NCBI RefSeq assembly: GCF_026341815.1
Contig: NZ_JAPENX010000003.1
Coordinates: 333,443-397,442 of the forward strand
Origin: Streptomyces sp. NBC_00572
GTDB lineage: Bacteria > Actinomycetota > Actinomycetes > Streptomycetales > Streptomycetaceae
Reading direction: 5' to 3'
Length of the DNA stretch: 64,000 nt
Below, one piece after another: positions 34,358 to 42,779 of the stretch. Each line of letters begins with the position of its first letter. The stretch's first letter is position 1. A program made the translations under genes and the position numbers. The notes under the pieces were generated by a model. That model saw only the letters and a program-made list of their open reading frames with translations, was not told the DNA's origin and did no database searches.

Positions 34358-35241
34358 GCCGCCGCCCGCAGTGCGCCGACGACCGCCCGCACGGAAGGCC
34401 GGCGACCCGCGTCGACGCGCCAGGTGGCATAGATATGGCGCCGCACCTGCTGCCGTACGGGCACGAAGACGACGCCCTCCGGCACGGGCCGGCCGAGCCT
34501 GGGCGTGACGCACACCCCGAGTCCCGCCGCGACGAGCGCCAGCTGCGTGTGGTGCTCCCCCGCCAGGTGCCCGATCCGGGGCTCGATGCCCTGCGAGCGC
34601 AGCGTGAACATCAGCCAGTCGTGGCAGAACTCGCCCTCGGGCCAGGACACCCACTCCTCGTCGGCGAAGTCCACCAGGTCCGCCACCTCACGCCCGGCCA
34701 GCGGGTGCCCGGCCGGCAGGGCCACGTCGGCGGTGTCGTCGAGGAGATGGGCGCGCTCGAGGCCGCCGGGCACCGGCGCCCGCTTGTTGCTCCACTCCAG
34801 GACGAGCGCGAGGTCCGCGTCGCCGCGCAGCACGGCGCGCACCCCGCGCTCGGGCTCCAGTTCCGTCGTGCGGACCCGGAGGTCGGGGTGCCCCTCCCGC
34901 AGGGCGGCGAGCGCGGCCGGGAAGAGCCCGCGGGCCGCCGTCGGGAAGCCCGCCACCCGCACCTCGCCCACGACCTGGCCGCGCTGGGCCTCGATGTCGG
35001 CCTGGGCCACCTCGACCTGGGAGAGGATCCGGGCGGCGTGCTCGGCGAGCAGCAGGCCGGCATCGGTGAGCCGCACCCCCCGGCCGTTCTTGGCGAGCAG
35101 TTGCTGCCCCACCTCGCGCTCCAGCTTGGACAGCTGCTGGGAGACGGCGGAGGTCGTGACGTGCAGTCCGTCGGCCGCGCCACCGACCGAGCCGTGCCGG
35201 GCGACGGCGTCGAGGGTGCGCAGGCGCTCCAGGTTCAACAT
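34339..35241 (-). CDS. LysR family transcriptional regulator
   Basis: A 300-residue LysR regulator. The winged helix-turn-helix is at residues 1-60 (LERLRTLDAVARHGSVGGAA, TTSAVSQQLSKLEREVG), followed by the linker helix and a periplasmic-binding-like effector domain (residues ~90-295). The C-terminal SLGS is encoded by the tandem-repeat unit. It is divergent from the EamA transporter gene at 35315 with 73 bp between starts, containing CTAAG at 35253-35257 and 35284-35288; the usual LysR arrangement makes the transporter its likely target. Confidence 0.92.
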   Translation of the reverse strand: MLNLERLRTLDAVARHGSVGGAADGLHVTTSAVSQQLSKLEREVGQQLLAKNGRGVRLTDAGLLLAEHAARILSQVEVAQADIEAQRGQVVGEVRVAGFPTAARGLFPAALAALREGHPDLRVRTTELEPERGVRAVLRGDADLALVLEWSNKRAPVPGGLERAHLLDDTADVALPAGHPLAGREVADLVDFADEEWVSWPEGEFCHDWLMFTLRSQGIEPRIGHLAGEHHTQLALVAAGLGVCVTPRLGRPVPEGVVFVPVRQQVRRHIYATWRVDAGRRPSVRAVVGALRAAAGSLGS

Positions 35242-35314
35242 GTAAGCGATACTAAGGGAAGGGGTCGAGGAAATCTCGCTTGTTCTAAGACATGAGGCCG
35301 GTCACCCTGAGTGC

Positions 35315-36388
35315 ATGAGCCCCGCAGCCCCGCCCTCCGCGTCCCCCGCCCCCGGCGTCGCCTCACGTCTGCTCGACTGGCGCGTCCGGTTCGGCGTACT
35401 GGCCCTGATCTGGGGTTTCAGCTTCGTCTTCATCAAGGTGGGCACGGAGGGCTTCGCGCCGCTCCAGGTCTCCTTCGGGCGGCTTCTGTTCGGTACGGCG
35501 GTGCTCGCCGTCGCTCTGGTCGTGAAGCGCGACCGGCTGCCGCGCGGCGCCCGCGTCTGGGGTCATCTGACGGTCGCCGCCTTCCTCCTCAACGCGCTGC
35601 CGTTCTCCCTCTTCGCGTACGCCGAGCTGACCATCCCGTCGACGCTCGCGGGCATCTGCAACGCGACGACCCCGCTGTGGGGCATGCTGCTCTCCCTCGT
35701 GGCGCTCTCCGAGGACCGGCCGACCCGGGTCCGCGCGGCCGGCCTGGGCATCGGGTTCATGGGGGTGCTCACCGTCCTCGGCGCGTGGCAGGGGTTCTCG
35801 GGGGTCGACGTCACGGGCACGGCGCTGGCCCTGCTGGCCTCCTTCAGCTACGCCGTCGGCTGGATCTACGTCCGCAGGACACTCAGCGGCACCGGCGTCT
35901 CGAACCTCTCGCTGGCCGGCTCGCAGGTCGGCGTCGCGACCCTGCAACTGGCCATCGTCACCCCGCTGTTCACCTCACTCCCGGAGTCGGTGGAAGTACT
36001 CCCCCTGCTCGCCGTGATCGCACTCGGCGCGCTCGGCACGGGGTACGCGATGCTGCTCCAGTACGGGGTGGTCGCCGAGGTCGGCCCGACGACGGCCTCC
36101 ATGGTCACGTACTTCATCCCGGTCATCGCGACGGCGGCGGGAGTGGCCCTCCTGAACGAACAACTGACGTGGAACACCCCGGTAGGCGCGATCGTGGTCC
36201 TGGCAGGCGCAGCCCTCACCCAGACCCGCACGTCCCGCCGCACGCCACCCCCGGCCCCCGTTGTGAGCGTTCCTTCCGCAGGGGCGGAAGGAAGGGGCGC
36301 AGCGGACGGCGCCACCCCTGTGGTGCCCACCCGTTCCGCAGAGGCGGAACGGGTGGGCACAACGGACGGCGCCCCCAGCCGGGCCTAG
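35315..36388 (+). CDS. EamA/DMT-superfamily transporter
   Basis: A 357-residue drug/metabolite transporter with ten predicted helices and the two EamA repeats (residues ~25-150 and ~160-295; LTIPSTLAGICNATTPLWGM and VGPTTASMVTYFIPVIATAA). These export amino acids or small drugs. The last ~55 residues are hydrophilic (SAGAEGRGAADGA, TRSAEAERVGTTDGAPSRA), and the DNA for this tail contains two perfect hairpins, so the tail is probably a by-product of hairpin DNA read as protein. It is likely controlled by the divergent LysR. The ATG at 35315 has no strong ribosome binding site. Confidence 0.88.
   Translation: MSPAAPPSASPAPGVASRLLDWRVRFGVLALIWGFSFVFIKVGTEGFAPLQVSFGRLLFGTAVLAVALVVKRDRLPRGARVWGHLTVAAFLLNALPFSLFAYAELTIPSTLAGICNATTPLWGMLLSLVALSEDRPTRVRAAGLGIGFMGVLTVLGAWQGFSGVDVTGTALALLASFSYAVGWIYVRRTLSGTGVSNLSLAGSQVGVATLQLAIVTPLFTSLPESVEVLPLLAVIALGALGTGYAMLLQYGVVAEVGPTTASMVTYFIPVIATAAGVALLNEQLTWNTPVGAIVVLAGAALTQTRTSRRTPPPAPVVSVPSAGAEGRGAADGATPVVPTRSAEAERVGTTDGAPSRA
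36270..36293. terminator. Hairpin 1 in the 3' end of the EamA gene
   Basis: TTCCTTCCGC (36270-36279), loop AGGG, GCGGAAGGAA (36284-36293). It is a perfect 10-bp stem within the coding tail. Confidence 0.55.
36323..36360. terminator. Hairpin 2, perfect 17-bp stem in the EamA coding tail
   Basis: GTGCCCACCCGTTCCGC (36323-36339), loop AGAG, GCGGAACGGGTGGGCAC (36344-36360). Still inside the open frame, which ends at 36388. Confidence 0.65.
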
Positions 36389-36398
36389 GGGGTGTCGC

Positions 36399-36448
36399 GC
36401 CTGGACCCGCACCCAGGCGCACGCCGCGCTATGGGTGCGGGTCCAGGC
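36399..36448. terminator. Hairpin 3, perfect 17-bp stem after the EamA stop
   Basis: GCCTGGACCCGCACCCA (36399-36415) and TGGGTGCGGGTCCAGGC (36432-36448) with a 16-nt loop, starting 11 bp after the stop codon. It serves as bidirectional terminator towards the convergent MocR gene; 36449-36540 holds no gene. Confidence 0.75.
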
Positions 36449-36540
36449 ACAGGGAGCGGAGGCACCGCACAAGGCGCTGCCCCGTGCGCCAACCCTTGCC
36501 CGCACGGACCGGCGCGCCAGGCACCGCACAACCCCCAGGC

Positions 36541-37875
36541 TCACCCATAACTCCGCGCCACCACCGGCCCCGCCGCCCCCGCCACGGCATCGGCCAGCGG
36601 CTCGATGTCCGCCACGGCGAGGCCGGACACGGTGACCCGGACGGCCGGCCCGGCGGCCATCCTGAAGCGGGCACCCGGCGCGACCGCCCAGCCCGCGGCA
36701 AGGAGCCGGGCCACCGCTCCGGTCTCGTCGGGCACCGGCACCCACACGTTCATGCCGCTCCGCCCATGGGCCTCGACGCCCCGCCGGGCCAGCGCCCGCA
36801 CGAGTCCGTCGCGCCGCTTCCCGTACGACCGCGCGACGGTGGCGGGGTCCACCGCCTCGGCGGCCCAGAGGTGCGCGACGGTCCGCTGGAGGAGCCGGCT
36901 GACCCAGCCGGGGCCGAGCCGCTGCCGGCCGAGCACCCGGTCGACGGTCTCGGCGTCGCCGGTGAAGGCGGCGATCCGCAGGTCGGGCCCGTAGGCCTTG
37001 GCGACCGAGCGGATCAGCATCCAGTGGTCGGTGCCCCCGGCCAGCGGGTGGAGCGGCTGCGCGACGATGCCGTGCCCGTGGTCGTCCTCGATGAGCAGCA
37101 CGCCGGGGTGTCCGGCGAGAACCCGCCGCAGTTCCCGCGCCCGCTCCTCCGTCACACACGCGCCGGTCGGGTTCTGCGCCCGGTCGGTCACGATCACCGC
37201 CCGCGCCCCGTCCTTCCGGATCGCCCGCTCGACCTCCTCGGGCAGCGGGCCCTCGTCGTCGACGGCGATCGGCACGGGACGCAGCCCCAGCGCGGGCACC
37301 AGATCGAGCAGGCTGCCCCAGCCCGGGTCCTCGACGGCGACGGCGTCGCCCTGCCGGAGGTGGACGGCGAGCACGCGCTCGACGGCGTCGAGGGACCCGG
37401 ACGCGACGCCGATGGGCCCGTCCGGCACCCCGTCCGCGTCGAAGGCGGCGCGCGCGAGGCGGCCGAACTCCTCGTCGACGGGCGCCTCTCCGTACATGCC
37501 GGGTTGTTCGGCGTACCTCCGGGCGACCTCGGCGAAGGCCTCGCCGAGGGGCGGCAGGAGGACGGGGTCGGGGCTGCCGTTGCTCACGTCGCGGACACCC
37601 GCGGGGGCCTCCACCCGGATCGAGCCGCGCGCGGTCGTGGCGGGGCGCGGGCGCACCCGGCTGCCGCGCCGCCCGTCGGTCTCGATGACCCCGCGCTCCC
37701 GCAGGGTGCGGTAGGCGGCGGCGACGGTATTCGGGTTCACACCGAGTGTGGCGGCCAACTCCCGCATGGGTGGCAGCAGTTGACCAGGCTGCAGAGACCC
37801 GTCACCCACCCCCCTCTCCACGCTCGCGGCAATGTCCGATGCGCGACGACCTTCGATCCGATACTCTCCTAGCAC
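36541..37875 (-). CDS. MocR-type regulator (GntR helix-turn-helix fused to class-I aminotransferase)
   Basis: A 444-residue MocR/PdxR-like protein. The GntR winged helix lies at residues ~1-75 (LLPPMRELAATLGVNPNTVA, AAYRTLRERGVI) and the fold-type-I aminotransferase domain at ~95-440, with the PLP lysine in RSVAKAYGPDLR and NPTGACVTEER before it. MocR proteins bind PLP and regulate vitamin B6, GABA or taurine genes. The start is a GTG at 37875. It is divergent from a PNPOx-like flavoprotein gene at 37911, and the palindrome TGCACTAGTGCA lies between them. Confidence 0.92.
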   Translation of the reverse strand: MLGEYRIEGRRASDIAASVERGVGDGSLQPGQLLPPMRELAATLGVNPNTVAAAYRTLRERGVIETDGRRGSRVRPRPATTARGSIRVEAPAGVRDVSNGSPDPVLLPPLGEAFAEVARRYAEQPGMYGEAPVDEEFGRLARAAFDADGVPDGPIGVASGSLDAVERVLAVHLRQGDAVAVEDPGWGSLLDLVPALGLRPVPIAVDDEGPLPEEVERAIRKDGARAVIVTDRAQNPTGACVTEERARELRRVLAGHPGVLLIEDDHGHGIVAQPLHPLAGGTDHWMLIRSVAKAYGPDLRIAAFTGDAETVDRVLGRQRLGPGWVSRLLQRTVAHLWAAEAVDPATVARSYGKRRDGLVRALARRGVEAHGRSGMNVWVPVPDETGAVARLLAAGWAVAPGARFRMAAGPAVRVTVSGLAVADIEPLADAVAGAAGPVVARSYG

Positions 37876-37886
37876 AAACCTCAGTA

Positions 37887-37898
37887 TGCACTAGTGCA
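37887..37898. promoter_or_regulatory. Palindrome TGCACTAGTGCA, probable MocR operator
   Basis: A perfect 12-bp palindrome in the 35-bp gap between the MocR gene and the flavoprotein gene; it probably overlaps both promoters. Confidence 0.65.
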
Positions 37899-37910
37899 AT
37901 GGAGTACGCA

Positions 37911-38624
37911 ATGAGCACCGCCGCCGACACGACCTCCGAGAAGACCTCCGAGACCGCTGCCGTCGCCGACACCTACGCGCCGACCGACCGGACCGTGCCC
38001 ACCCGCTCCCGCGAGCGCGCGTCGTACGACAAGGCGCTGGTCCACTCGATACTCGACGAGGCGTACGTCTGCCACCTCGGGTTCGTGCGGGACGGCGCGC
38101 CGGTCGTGCTCCCGACGCTCTTCGGCCGCGTCGACGACCGTCTCTACGTGCACGGCTCGACCGGCTCGCGGCCGCTGCGCGCGGCCGGCGACGGCGTCGC
38201 GGCCCCCGGTCTGCCCGTCTGCCTGACCGTGACCCACGTCGACGGCCTCGTGCTCGCCCGCTCCGCCTTCCACCACTCCCTCAACTACCGCTCGGTCGTG
38301 GTCCTCGGCACCGCCCACCAGGTCACCGACCCCGAGGAGCTGCGCATCGCCCTCGACGCCCTGGTCGACCACGTCGTTCCCGGCCGCTCCGCCGACTCGC
38401 GCCCCGCGAACGCCAAGGAGCTCGCCGCCACGGCCGTGATCCGCCTCGACCTGAACGAGGTCTCGGCGAAGGTCCGCACCGGCGGCCCGAACGACGACGC
38501 CGAGGACCTCGCCCTCCCCTACTGGTCCGGGGTCGTCCCGGTGCGCGGCGGCTACGGCACACCGGTCCCGGCCGACGACCTCGACCCGGCCGTCGCCCTG
38601 CCCGACTACCTGACCTCGCTCTAG
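37911..38624 (+). CDS. Pyridoxamine 5'-phosphate oxidase-family protein
   Basis: A 237-residue FMN-binding split-barrel protein of the PNPOx-like group. The barrel covers residues ~35-215, with ASYDKALVHSILDEAYVCHL, LFGRVDDRLYVHG and HHSLNYRSVVVLG. GGAG precedes the ATG at 37911; the ATG four codons upstream is less favoured. It is divergent from the MocR regulator and followed 29 bp later by a PaiB-like protein, a combination in which PLP-sensing controls flavoproteins. Substrate unknown. Confidence 0.88.
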   Translation: MSTAADTTSEKTSETAAVADTYAPTDRTVPTRSRERASYDKALVHSILDEAYVCHLGFVRDGAPVVLPTLFGRVDDRLYVHGSTGSRPLRAAGDGVAAPGLPVCLTVTHVDGLVLARSAFHHSLNYRSVVVLGTAHQVTDPEELRIALDALVDHVVPGRSADSRPANAKELAATAVIRLDLNEVSAKVRTGGPNDDAEDLALPYWSGVVPVRGGYGTPVPADDLDPAVALPDYLTSL

Positions 38625-38653
38625 AGAAGCCACCGACGACGGAGGGACGGACG

Positions 38654-39298
38654 ATGCTGATCCACCCCTGGGACGCCCCCCACGACGAGGGCGAGTGGCG
38701 CGACTGGCTCTCCCGGCACGACTTCGGCCAGCTCGCCGTGAACGGCCTGCCCGGAGATCCGCCGTGGATGCAGCCCACGCATTTCCGGTACGAGGCCGAG
38801 CCCGGCCCGTACGGCCGGGCGCTGACCCACCTGGCCCGCCCGAACCCGTTGTGGCGCGCCCTGGAGGCGAACCCGGCGGTGCTGCTCAGCGTGGTCGACG
38901 ACTACGTCTTCGTGCCGGGCACGTGGACGGCCCCGGAGGGCACGCCGACCACGCACGGCACGCCCACCTCGTACTACGCCGCCGTCCAGCTGCGCTGCAC
39001 CGCGCACGTGGTCGACGATCCGGCGGAGAAGGCGGAGCTGCTCAACCGCCAGGTCGCCCACTTCCAGCCGGAGGGCGGCACGGCCCTCGCCGTCCCCGGC
39101 GAGGCACCGTTCGGCCGCATGCTGTCCGGAATCCGGGGGCTGCGCCTGGAGGTGACCGAGGTGCGGGCCAAGTTCAAGTACGCGGGCAACAAGCCGCACG
39201 AGATCCAGGACCGGGTCATGGACCGCCTCGCCGAGCGCGAGGGCCCCGGCGATGCGACGGCACGGGCCCACCAACTGCGCCGCCGCACCACCGCCTGA
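38654..39298 (+). CDS. PaiB-like FMN-binding protein
   Basis: A 214-residue FMN-binding negative transcriptional regulator family protein (PaiB). MLIHPWDAP, GDPPWMQPTHF, HLARPNPLWRAL and the closing KFKYAGNKPHEIQDRVMDRL match the family, whose PaiB founder affects sporulation and protease genes in Bacillus; biochemically these are heme or flavin split-barrel proteins. GGAGGGACGG lies before the ATG. It is probably co-transcribed with the PNPOx-like gene upstream. A 19-bp tandem array follows its stop. Confidence 0.88.
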   Translation: MLIHPWDAPHDEGEWRDWLSRHDFGQLAVNGLPGDPPWMQPTHFRYEAEPGPYGRALTHLARPNPLWRALEANPAVLLSVVDDYVFVPGTWTAPEGTPTTHGTPTSYYAAVQLRCTAHVVDDPAEKAELLNRQVAHFQPEGGTALAVPGEAPFGRMLSGIRGLRLEVTEVRAKFKYAGNKPHEIQDRVMDRLAEREGPGDATARAHQLRRRTTA

Positions 39299-39316
39299 CA
39301 GCGGCGGGGGCGCGAG

Positions 39317-39392
39317 CCCCCACCGCGGGCGACGGCCTACACCACGGGCGACGGCCCCCACCACGGGTGACGGCCCCCACCGCGGGTGACGG
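39317..39392. repeat. Tandem array, four 19-bp units
   Basis: Units start at 39317, 39336, 39355 and 39374 with the consensus CCCCCACCRCGGGYGACGG; a fifth, broken unit (CTTACACCG) continues into the stop codon of the minus-strand EamA gene at 39394. Lies between two convergent genes. Confidence 0.88.
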
Positions 39393-39393
39393 C

Positions 39394-40362
39394 TTACACC
39401 GCCACCGCCTCCTCCCGCCGACGCTCCGCCACCGCCGTCCGTGCCTCCGCGAACGCGAGGCCCGTGACGGCGGCGAGCAGCAGCAGCGTGCCGAGCACGA
39501 TGGCCGCGGTGAGCCGCTCACCGAGCAGCGAGACGGCGATCACCGCCGCGCTCACCGGCTCCAGGAGCATGATCACGGAGACGGTGGCGGCCCGGACGAC
39601 GGCCGCGCCCGCGAAGTACAGCGCGTACGCGAGGGCGGTCGGCACGGCAGCCACGTAGACGAGCAGCAGCAGCACGCTCACCGGCGCGTCGGTGTGCGGT
39701 ACGAGTCCCTCCGCGAGCGCTGCGGGCAGCAGCCCGACCGCCCCGATCGCGAAGGCCCAGGTCGTGGTGGAGAGGGCGTCGGTCCGGCCGCCGTCACGGC
39801 CGAGGTAGCGCGTGAGCAGGGTGATCGCCGCGTATCCGGCCGCCGAGACGACCGCGAGGACGACGCCCAGCGGCCGGACCTCCGCTGCCCCGCCGCCGAG
39901 GACGAGGACGACGAGGCCGGCGAGGGCCCCGATGACGGCGGTGATGCCGCCGCGGCCGAGGCGTTCGCCCATGGTGAGCCGGGCGCCGACCGCGATGAGG
40001 ACGGGTCCCGCGCCCAGCGTGACGACCGTGCCCACCGCGAGGCCGGTGGCCTGGACGGCGGCGAAGTAGGCACTCTGGAAGACCGTGAGGCCGATGCCCG
40101 TCCCGAGGATGCGGGCCGTCCTGCGCCCGCGCGATTCCCCGGCCGTACGGGCGACGTCCCGCCGCGGCCTCAGGGCCAGCGCCCCGAGCAGGAGGACCAG
40201 GCCGCCGACGCAGCGCCAGAAGGAGAGGGCCAGCGGGCCCATGTCGCTGATGCGGAAGATCAGCGAGGCGGCGGCACCGGCCGTGCCCCAGGCGATCCCG
40301 GCGACGATCAGATAGAGCAGGCTCCGCCCGACGGACAGGGCGGATTCCGAAGAGTTCGACAC
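39394..40362 (-). CDS. EamA/DMT-superfamily transporter
   Basis: A 322-residue ten-helix drug/metabolite exporter with two EamA repeats (VAGIAWGTAGAAASLIFRIS near residue 20, VVSAAGYAAITLLTRYLG near residue 180). The start is a GTG at 40362 preceded by GGAG. It lies 176 bp after the next EamA gene in the same direction; the gap contains a possible 11-codon peptide that I do not consider real. The C-terminal tail is basic (RRREEAVAV). Substrate unknown. Confidence 0.9.
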   Translation of the reverse strand: MSNSSESALSVGRSLLYLIVAGIAWGTAGAAASLIFRISDMGPLALSFWRCVGGLVLLLGALALRPRRDVARTAGESRGRRTARILGTGIGLTVFQSAYFAAVQATGLAVGTVVTLGAGPVLIAVGARLTMGERLGRGGITAVIGALAGLVVLVLGGGAAEVRPLGVVLAVVSAAGYAAITLLTRYLGRDGGRTDALSTTTWAFAIGAVGLLPAALAEGLVPHTDAPVSVLLLLVYVAAVPTALAYALYFAGAAVVRAATVSVIMLLEPVSAAVIAVSLLGERLTAAIVLGTLLLLAAVTGLAFAEARTAVAERRREEAVAV

Positions 40363-40538
40363 GTGACTTCTCCGTGAAAGACAGGAGGGAAAGGTGGTCG
40401 CTCGGCTCCGCGCGCGGGCAGCGACGAACCGCTCGGGGGCGAGGAGTCGCCCGGCCGAGCCCGGTCTTCGTCGAGGAGAGTCTCCGCGCGCGCTAGGCGG
40501 CGGGAGGCGGAAGCACGGTCGAATGCATGATCGGCACC

Positions 40539-41555
40539 TTACGGGGCGGTCCGCCGGCCGGACAACTCGCTATCGCGGCCCGTCGCACCCACCGCATCCG
40601 CCACACCGGCATCCGCCGCCGAACCCGCCACGGGTCCTGCCGCGGGCGCCTTCGGCGTCGAGGACTGGGCGATGAAGGCCCCCACCAGGACCACCGCACC
40701 GCCGATGATCTGCGGCGCGTCGAGGTGCTCACCGAGCAGCACCCAGGCGAGGACGGTCGCGATGACGGCCTCCAGACAGGCCACGACACCCGCCACCTGC
40801 GGCGAGAGCCGCCGCACCGAGACGACGCCGGTGACGTACGCGAGCACGGTCGCGATCAGCACGATCCAGCCGAGCAGCAGCCACGCGGGCACGGCACTGC
40901 CGTCCATGTCGGCGCTGCCGCCCAGCAGCGCCCAGTCCATGCCCCACGGGCGGGCGACGACGGTGAGGACGACGGCGCCGATGAGCAGCCCGTAGGCGAT
41001 GACGCCGATGGGATCGGCCTGCTCGGCCTCGCCGGAGCCCTGGTCGGAGAGGACGAAGTAGCCGACCTGGCAGCAGGCGGCGGCGAGCGCCAGAAGCAGT
41101 CCGACGAGGTCGAAGGTGAGCCCGGACCAGACCTGGACGACACAGGCGAGGCCGCCGACGGCCAGGACGACGCCGAGGGCGGCGGCGCGGGTGACGGGCC
41201 GGCGCTGGACGAAGCGGACCCAGCCGAGGACGAGGGCCGGTGCGAGGTACTCGATGAGCAGCGCGACACCGACGGGTATGCGGGAGATCGAGGCGAAGTA
41301 GAAGGCCTGGACACCGGCGACGGCGAGCAGGCCGAAGCCCACCAGGAGAGCGGGTTTGCGGCGCAGGAGGTCGCGGTGGCGCCAGGCCACCGGGAGCATG
41401 ACGAGTGCGGCACCGGCGACCCGGAGCCACACCACATGGAGCGGGTCGAGTCCCGCCTCGATGAGCGGCTTGGCCGCCACTCCTGAACCACCGAATGCGA
41501 AGGCCGAGGCCAGGGCTAGTCCCAGGCCGGCGCTTCTCCCCTGAGACGCGTGCAT
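40539..41555 (-). CDS. EamA/DMT-superfamily transporter
   Basis: A 338-residue exporter with two EamA repeats (LALASAFAFGGSGVAAKPLI near residue 12; VLIATVLAYVTGVVSVRRLS near residue 230) and ten predicted helices. The last ~45 residues (KAPAAGPVAGSAADAGVADA and beyond) are hydrophilic and low-complexity. It is transcribed ahead of the second EamA gene at 39394. The two may work together or be separate paralogues. Confidence 0.9.
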   Translation of the reverse strand: MHASQGRSAGLGLALASAFAFGGSGVAAKPLIEAGLDPLHVVWLRVAGAALVMLPVAWRHRDLLRRKPALLVGFGLLAVAGVQAFYFASISRIPVGVALLIEYLAPALVLGWVRFVQRRPVTRAAALGVVLAVGGLACVVQVWSGLTFDLVGLLLALAAACCQVGYFVLSDQGSGEAEQADPIGVIAYGLLIGAVVLTVVARPWGMDWALLGGSADMDGSAVPAWLLLGWIVLIATVLAYVTGVVSVRRLSPQVAGVVACLEAVIATVLAWVLLGEHLDAPQIIGGAVVLVGAFIAQSSTPKAPAAGPVAGSAADAGVADAVGATGRDSELSGRRTAP

Positions 41556-41596
41556 CGGGCCATGATGACAGGACGCGGTCAGGGGCGTAACCCCCG

Positions 41597-42289
41597 TTAC
41601 ACCTGTTGAGACGGCTCGCCCTCAGACCTCGGAACGGAACCTTCCGCCAGAGGGGCCGTACCGACGTCGACCCGGTCGTCAACACACGGGTCGATACGCG
41701 GATCCACACCCGGGTCGATACGCGGATCGGCAGCGGCTTCGGCGCGGGCGGCCAGCGCGACCGGATCGACCCCGGCGCGGCGCAGCACCTCGACGGCCCG
41801 GCTCTCGGGATCGGCGGCGATGACGGCGAGGAGGTCGAGGCCGCGCGCCTGGGTCTCACCGCGTTCCGCGGCGCGCCGGAAGGCCTCCTCCAGGGCGGCG
41901 GACGCCGCGGGCGACCAGCCGGAGGCCCGGGCGTCCTGGGGCTCGGCCTCGCGTGCGGCGGGCAGCAGGCGCCGGGCGCCGGAGTCCTCGACCGAGCGTT
42001 GCCAGCGGAGCCCGTATCCGATGGACCGCTGGGCGAGGTAGCCGAGGACGCGGGCGGGCTGATGGCCGCCCTCGAAGACGGCGCCGACGTCGGAGTCGGA
42101 CTCGATGAGCGAGTGCAGGAGGTGCGCGGTGTCGATCTGGCGGTCCCCGTCCCGGAGGGCTCGGCGGCGCGCGCCGGTCACGACCGCCCTGAGGGACGGC
42201 GCCAGAAAGGGCGCGAGCTCCGCACGCGGAGCGGCGGGGGCGGCGGGCTGCCGGAGTGGCTGCTGGGGAATCGGGACGGGATGGTGCAC
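41597..42289 (-). CDS. Clp N-terminal-domain protein without ATPase
   Basis: A 230-residue protein with two Clp-N repeats (residues ~35-100: LRAVVTGARRRALRDGDRQI, IDTAHLLHSLI; and ~125-185: ASAALEEAFRRAAERGETQA, GLDLLAVIAADP). It lacks any AAA domain, so it may act as an adaptor or as a substrate-recognition module. The C-terminus has a repeat DPRIDPGVDPRIDPCVDDRV, encoded by direct repeats at 41690-41730. A GTG with a GGGAGG site at 42289 starts the gene. Confidence 0.85.
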   Translation of the reverse strand: MHHPVPIPQQPLRQPAAPAAPRAELAPFLAPSLRAVVTGARRRALRDGDRQIDTAHLLHSLIESDSDVGAVFEGGHQPARVLGYLAQRSIGYGLRWQRSVEDSGARRLLPAAREAEPQDARASGWSPAASAALEEAFRRAAERGETQARGLDLLAVIAADPESRAVEVLRRAGVDPVALAARAEAAADPRIDPGVDPRIDPCVDDRVDVGTAPLAEGSVPRSEGEPSQQV

Positions 42290-42338
42290 CCTCCCACCTC
42301 ATCAGGCCCGGACGGCCGGGACATCGCCAGGGAGAAGC

Positions 42339-42710
42339 ATGTCCGCATCCCACCGGAGTTGGGCACGTGCGCACGGTTCCTCCTCCTTACGGATGAGATC
42401 GCGCGCGTTGCCCCCGCGGGGCGCGCGCCGCCTTGCTTTGCGCCCCCGACGCAACCACAGGCCCTCCCTCGTACGTCTTCCGGTCGTGTTCTGGATGGTG
42501 GCCCTGCTCGCGCTCGACGGGCGGCAGTACGTGTACCGGGTGTACGCACCCCGGGAGGCGCTGCCCGCCGATCTGTTCTGGGCGGCCTTCCACTGCCACG
42601 AGGAGGACGGGGCGCCACGCGCCTCCGACAGCTTCGACGCGTCCGAGATCTGGTGGATCGGCGACGGGGCGGGACCGACCGCAGCAGAACTGACGGTTCA
42701 TCAGTATTGA
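42339..42710 (+). CDS. Hypothetical protein
   Basis: A 123-residue frame starting at ATG 42339 with GGGAGA upstream. The first ~50 residues are Arg/Ser-rich; the part from residue 52 (VFWMVALLALDGRQYVYRVY, EALPADLFWAAFHCHEEDGA) has clear coding character. An ATG at 42495 would give only this 71-residue part. I do not recognise the family. It lies between the Clp-N gene and the SRPBCC gene. Confidence 0.5.
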   Translation: MSASHRSWARAHGSSSLRMRSRALPPRGARRLALRPRRNHRPSLVRLPVVFWMVALLALDGRQYVYRVYAPREALPADLFWAAFHCHEEDGAPRASDSFDASEIWWIGDGAGPTAAELTVHQY

Positions 42711-42779
42711 ATGTTCGCGGCCACCCGGCTACGTTCCGCGACACCGGAACCCAGTTGGTACGCGTGAAGGGGTGGTCTC

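Noticed and set aside
40493..40525. An 11-codon peptide (MHSTVLPPPAA) between two EamA genes, as a possible leader peptide
   Set aside because: It has a weak ribosome binding site, no attenuator hairpin and no residue bias that would suggest amino-acid control.
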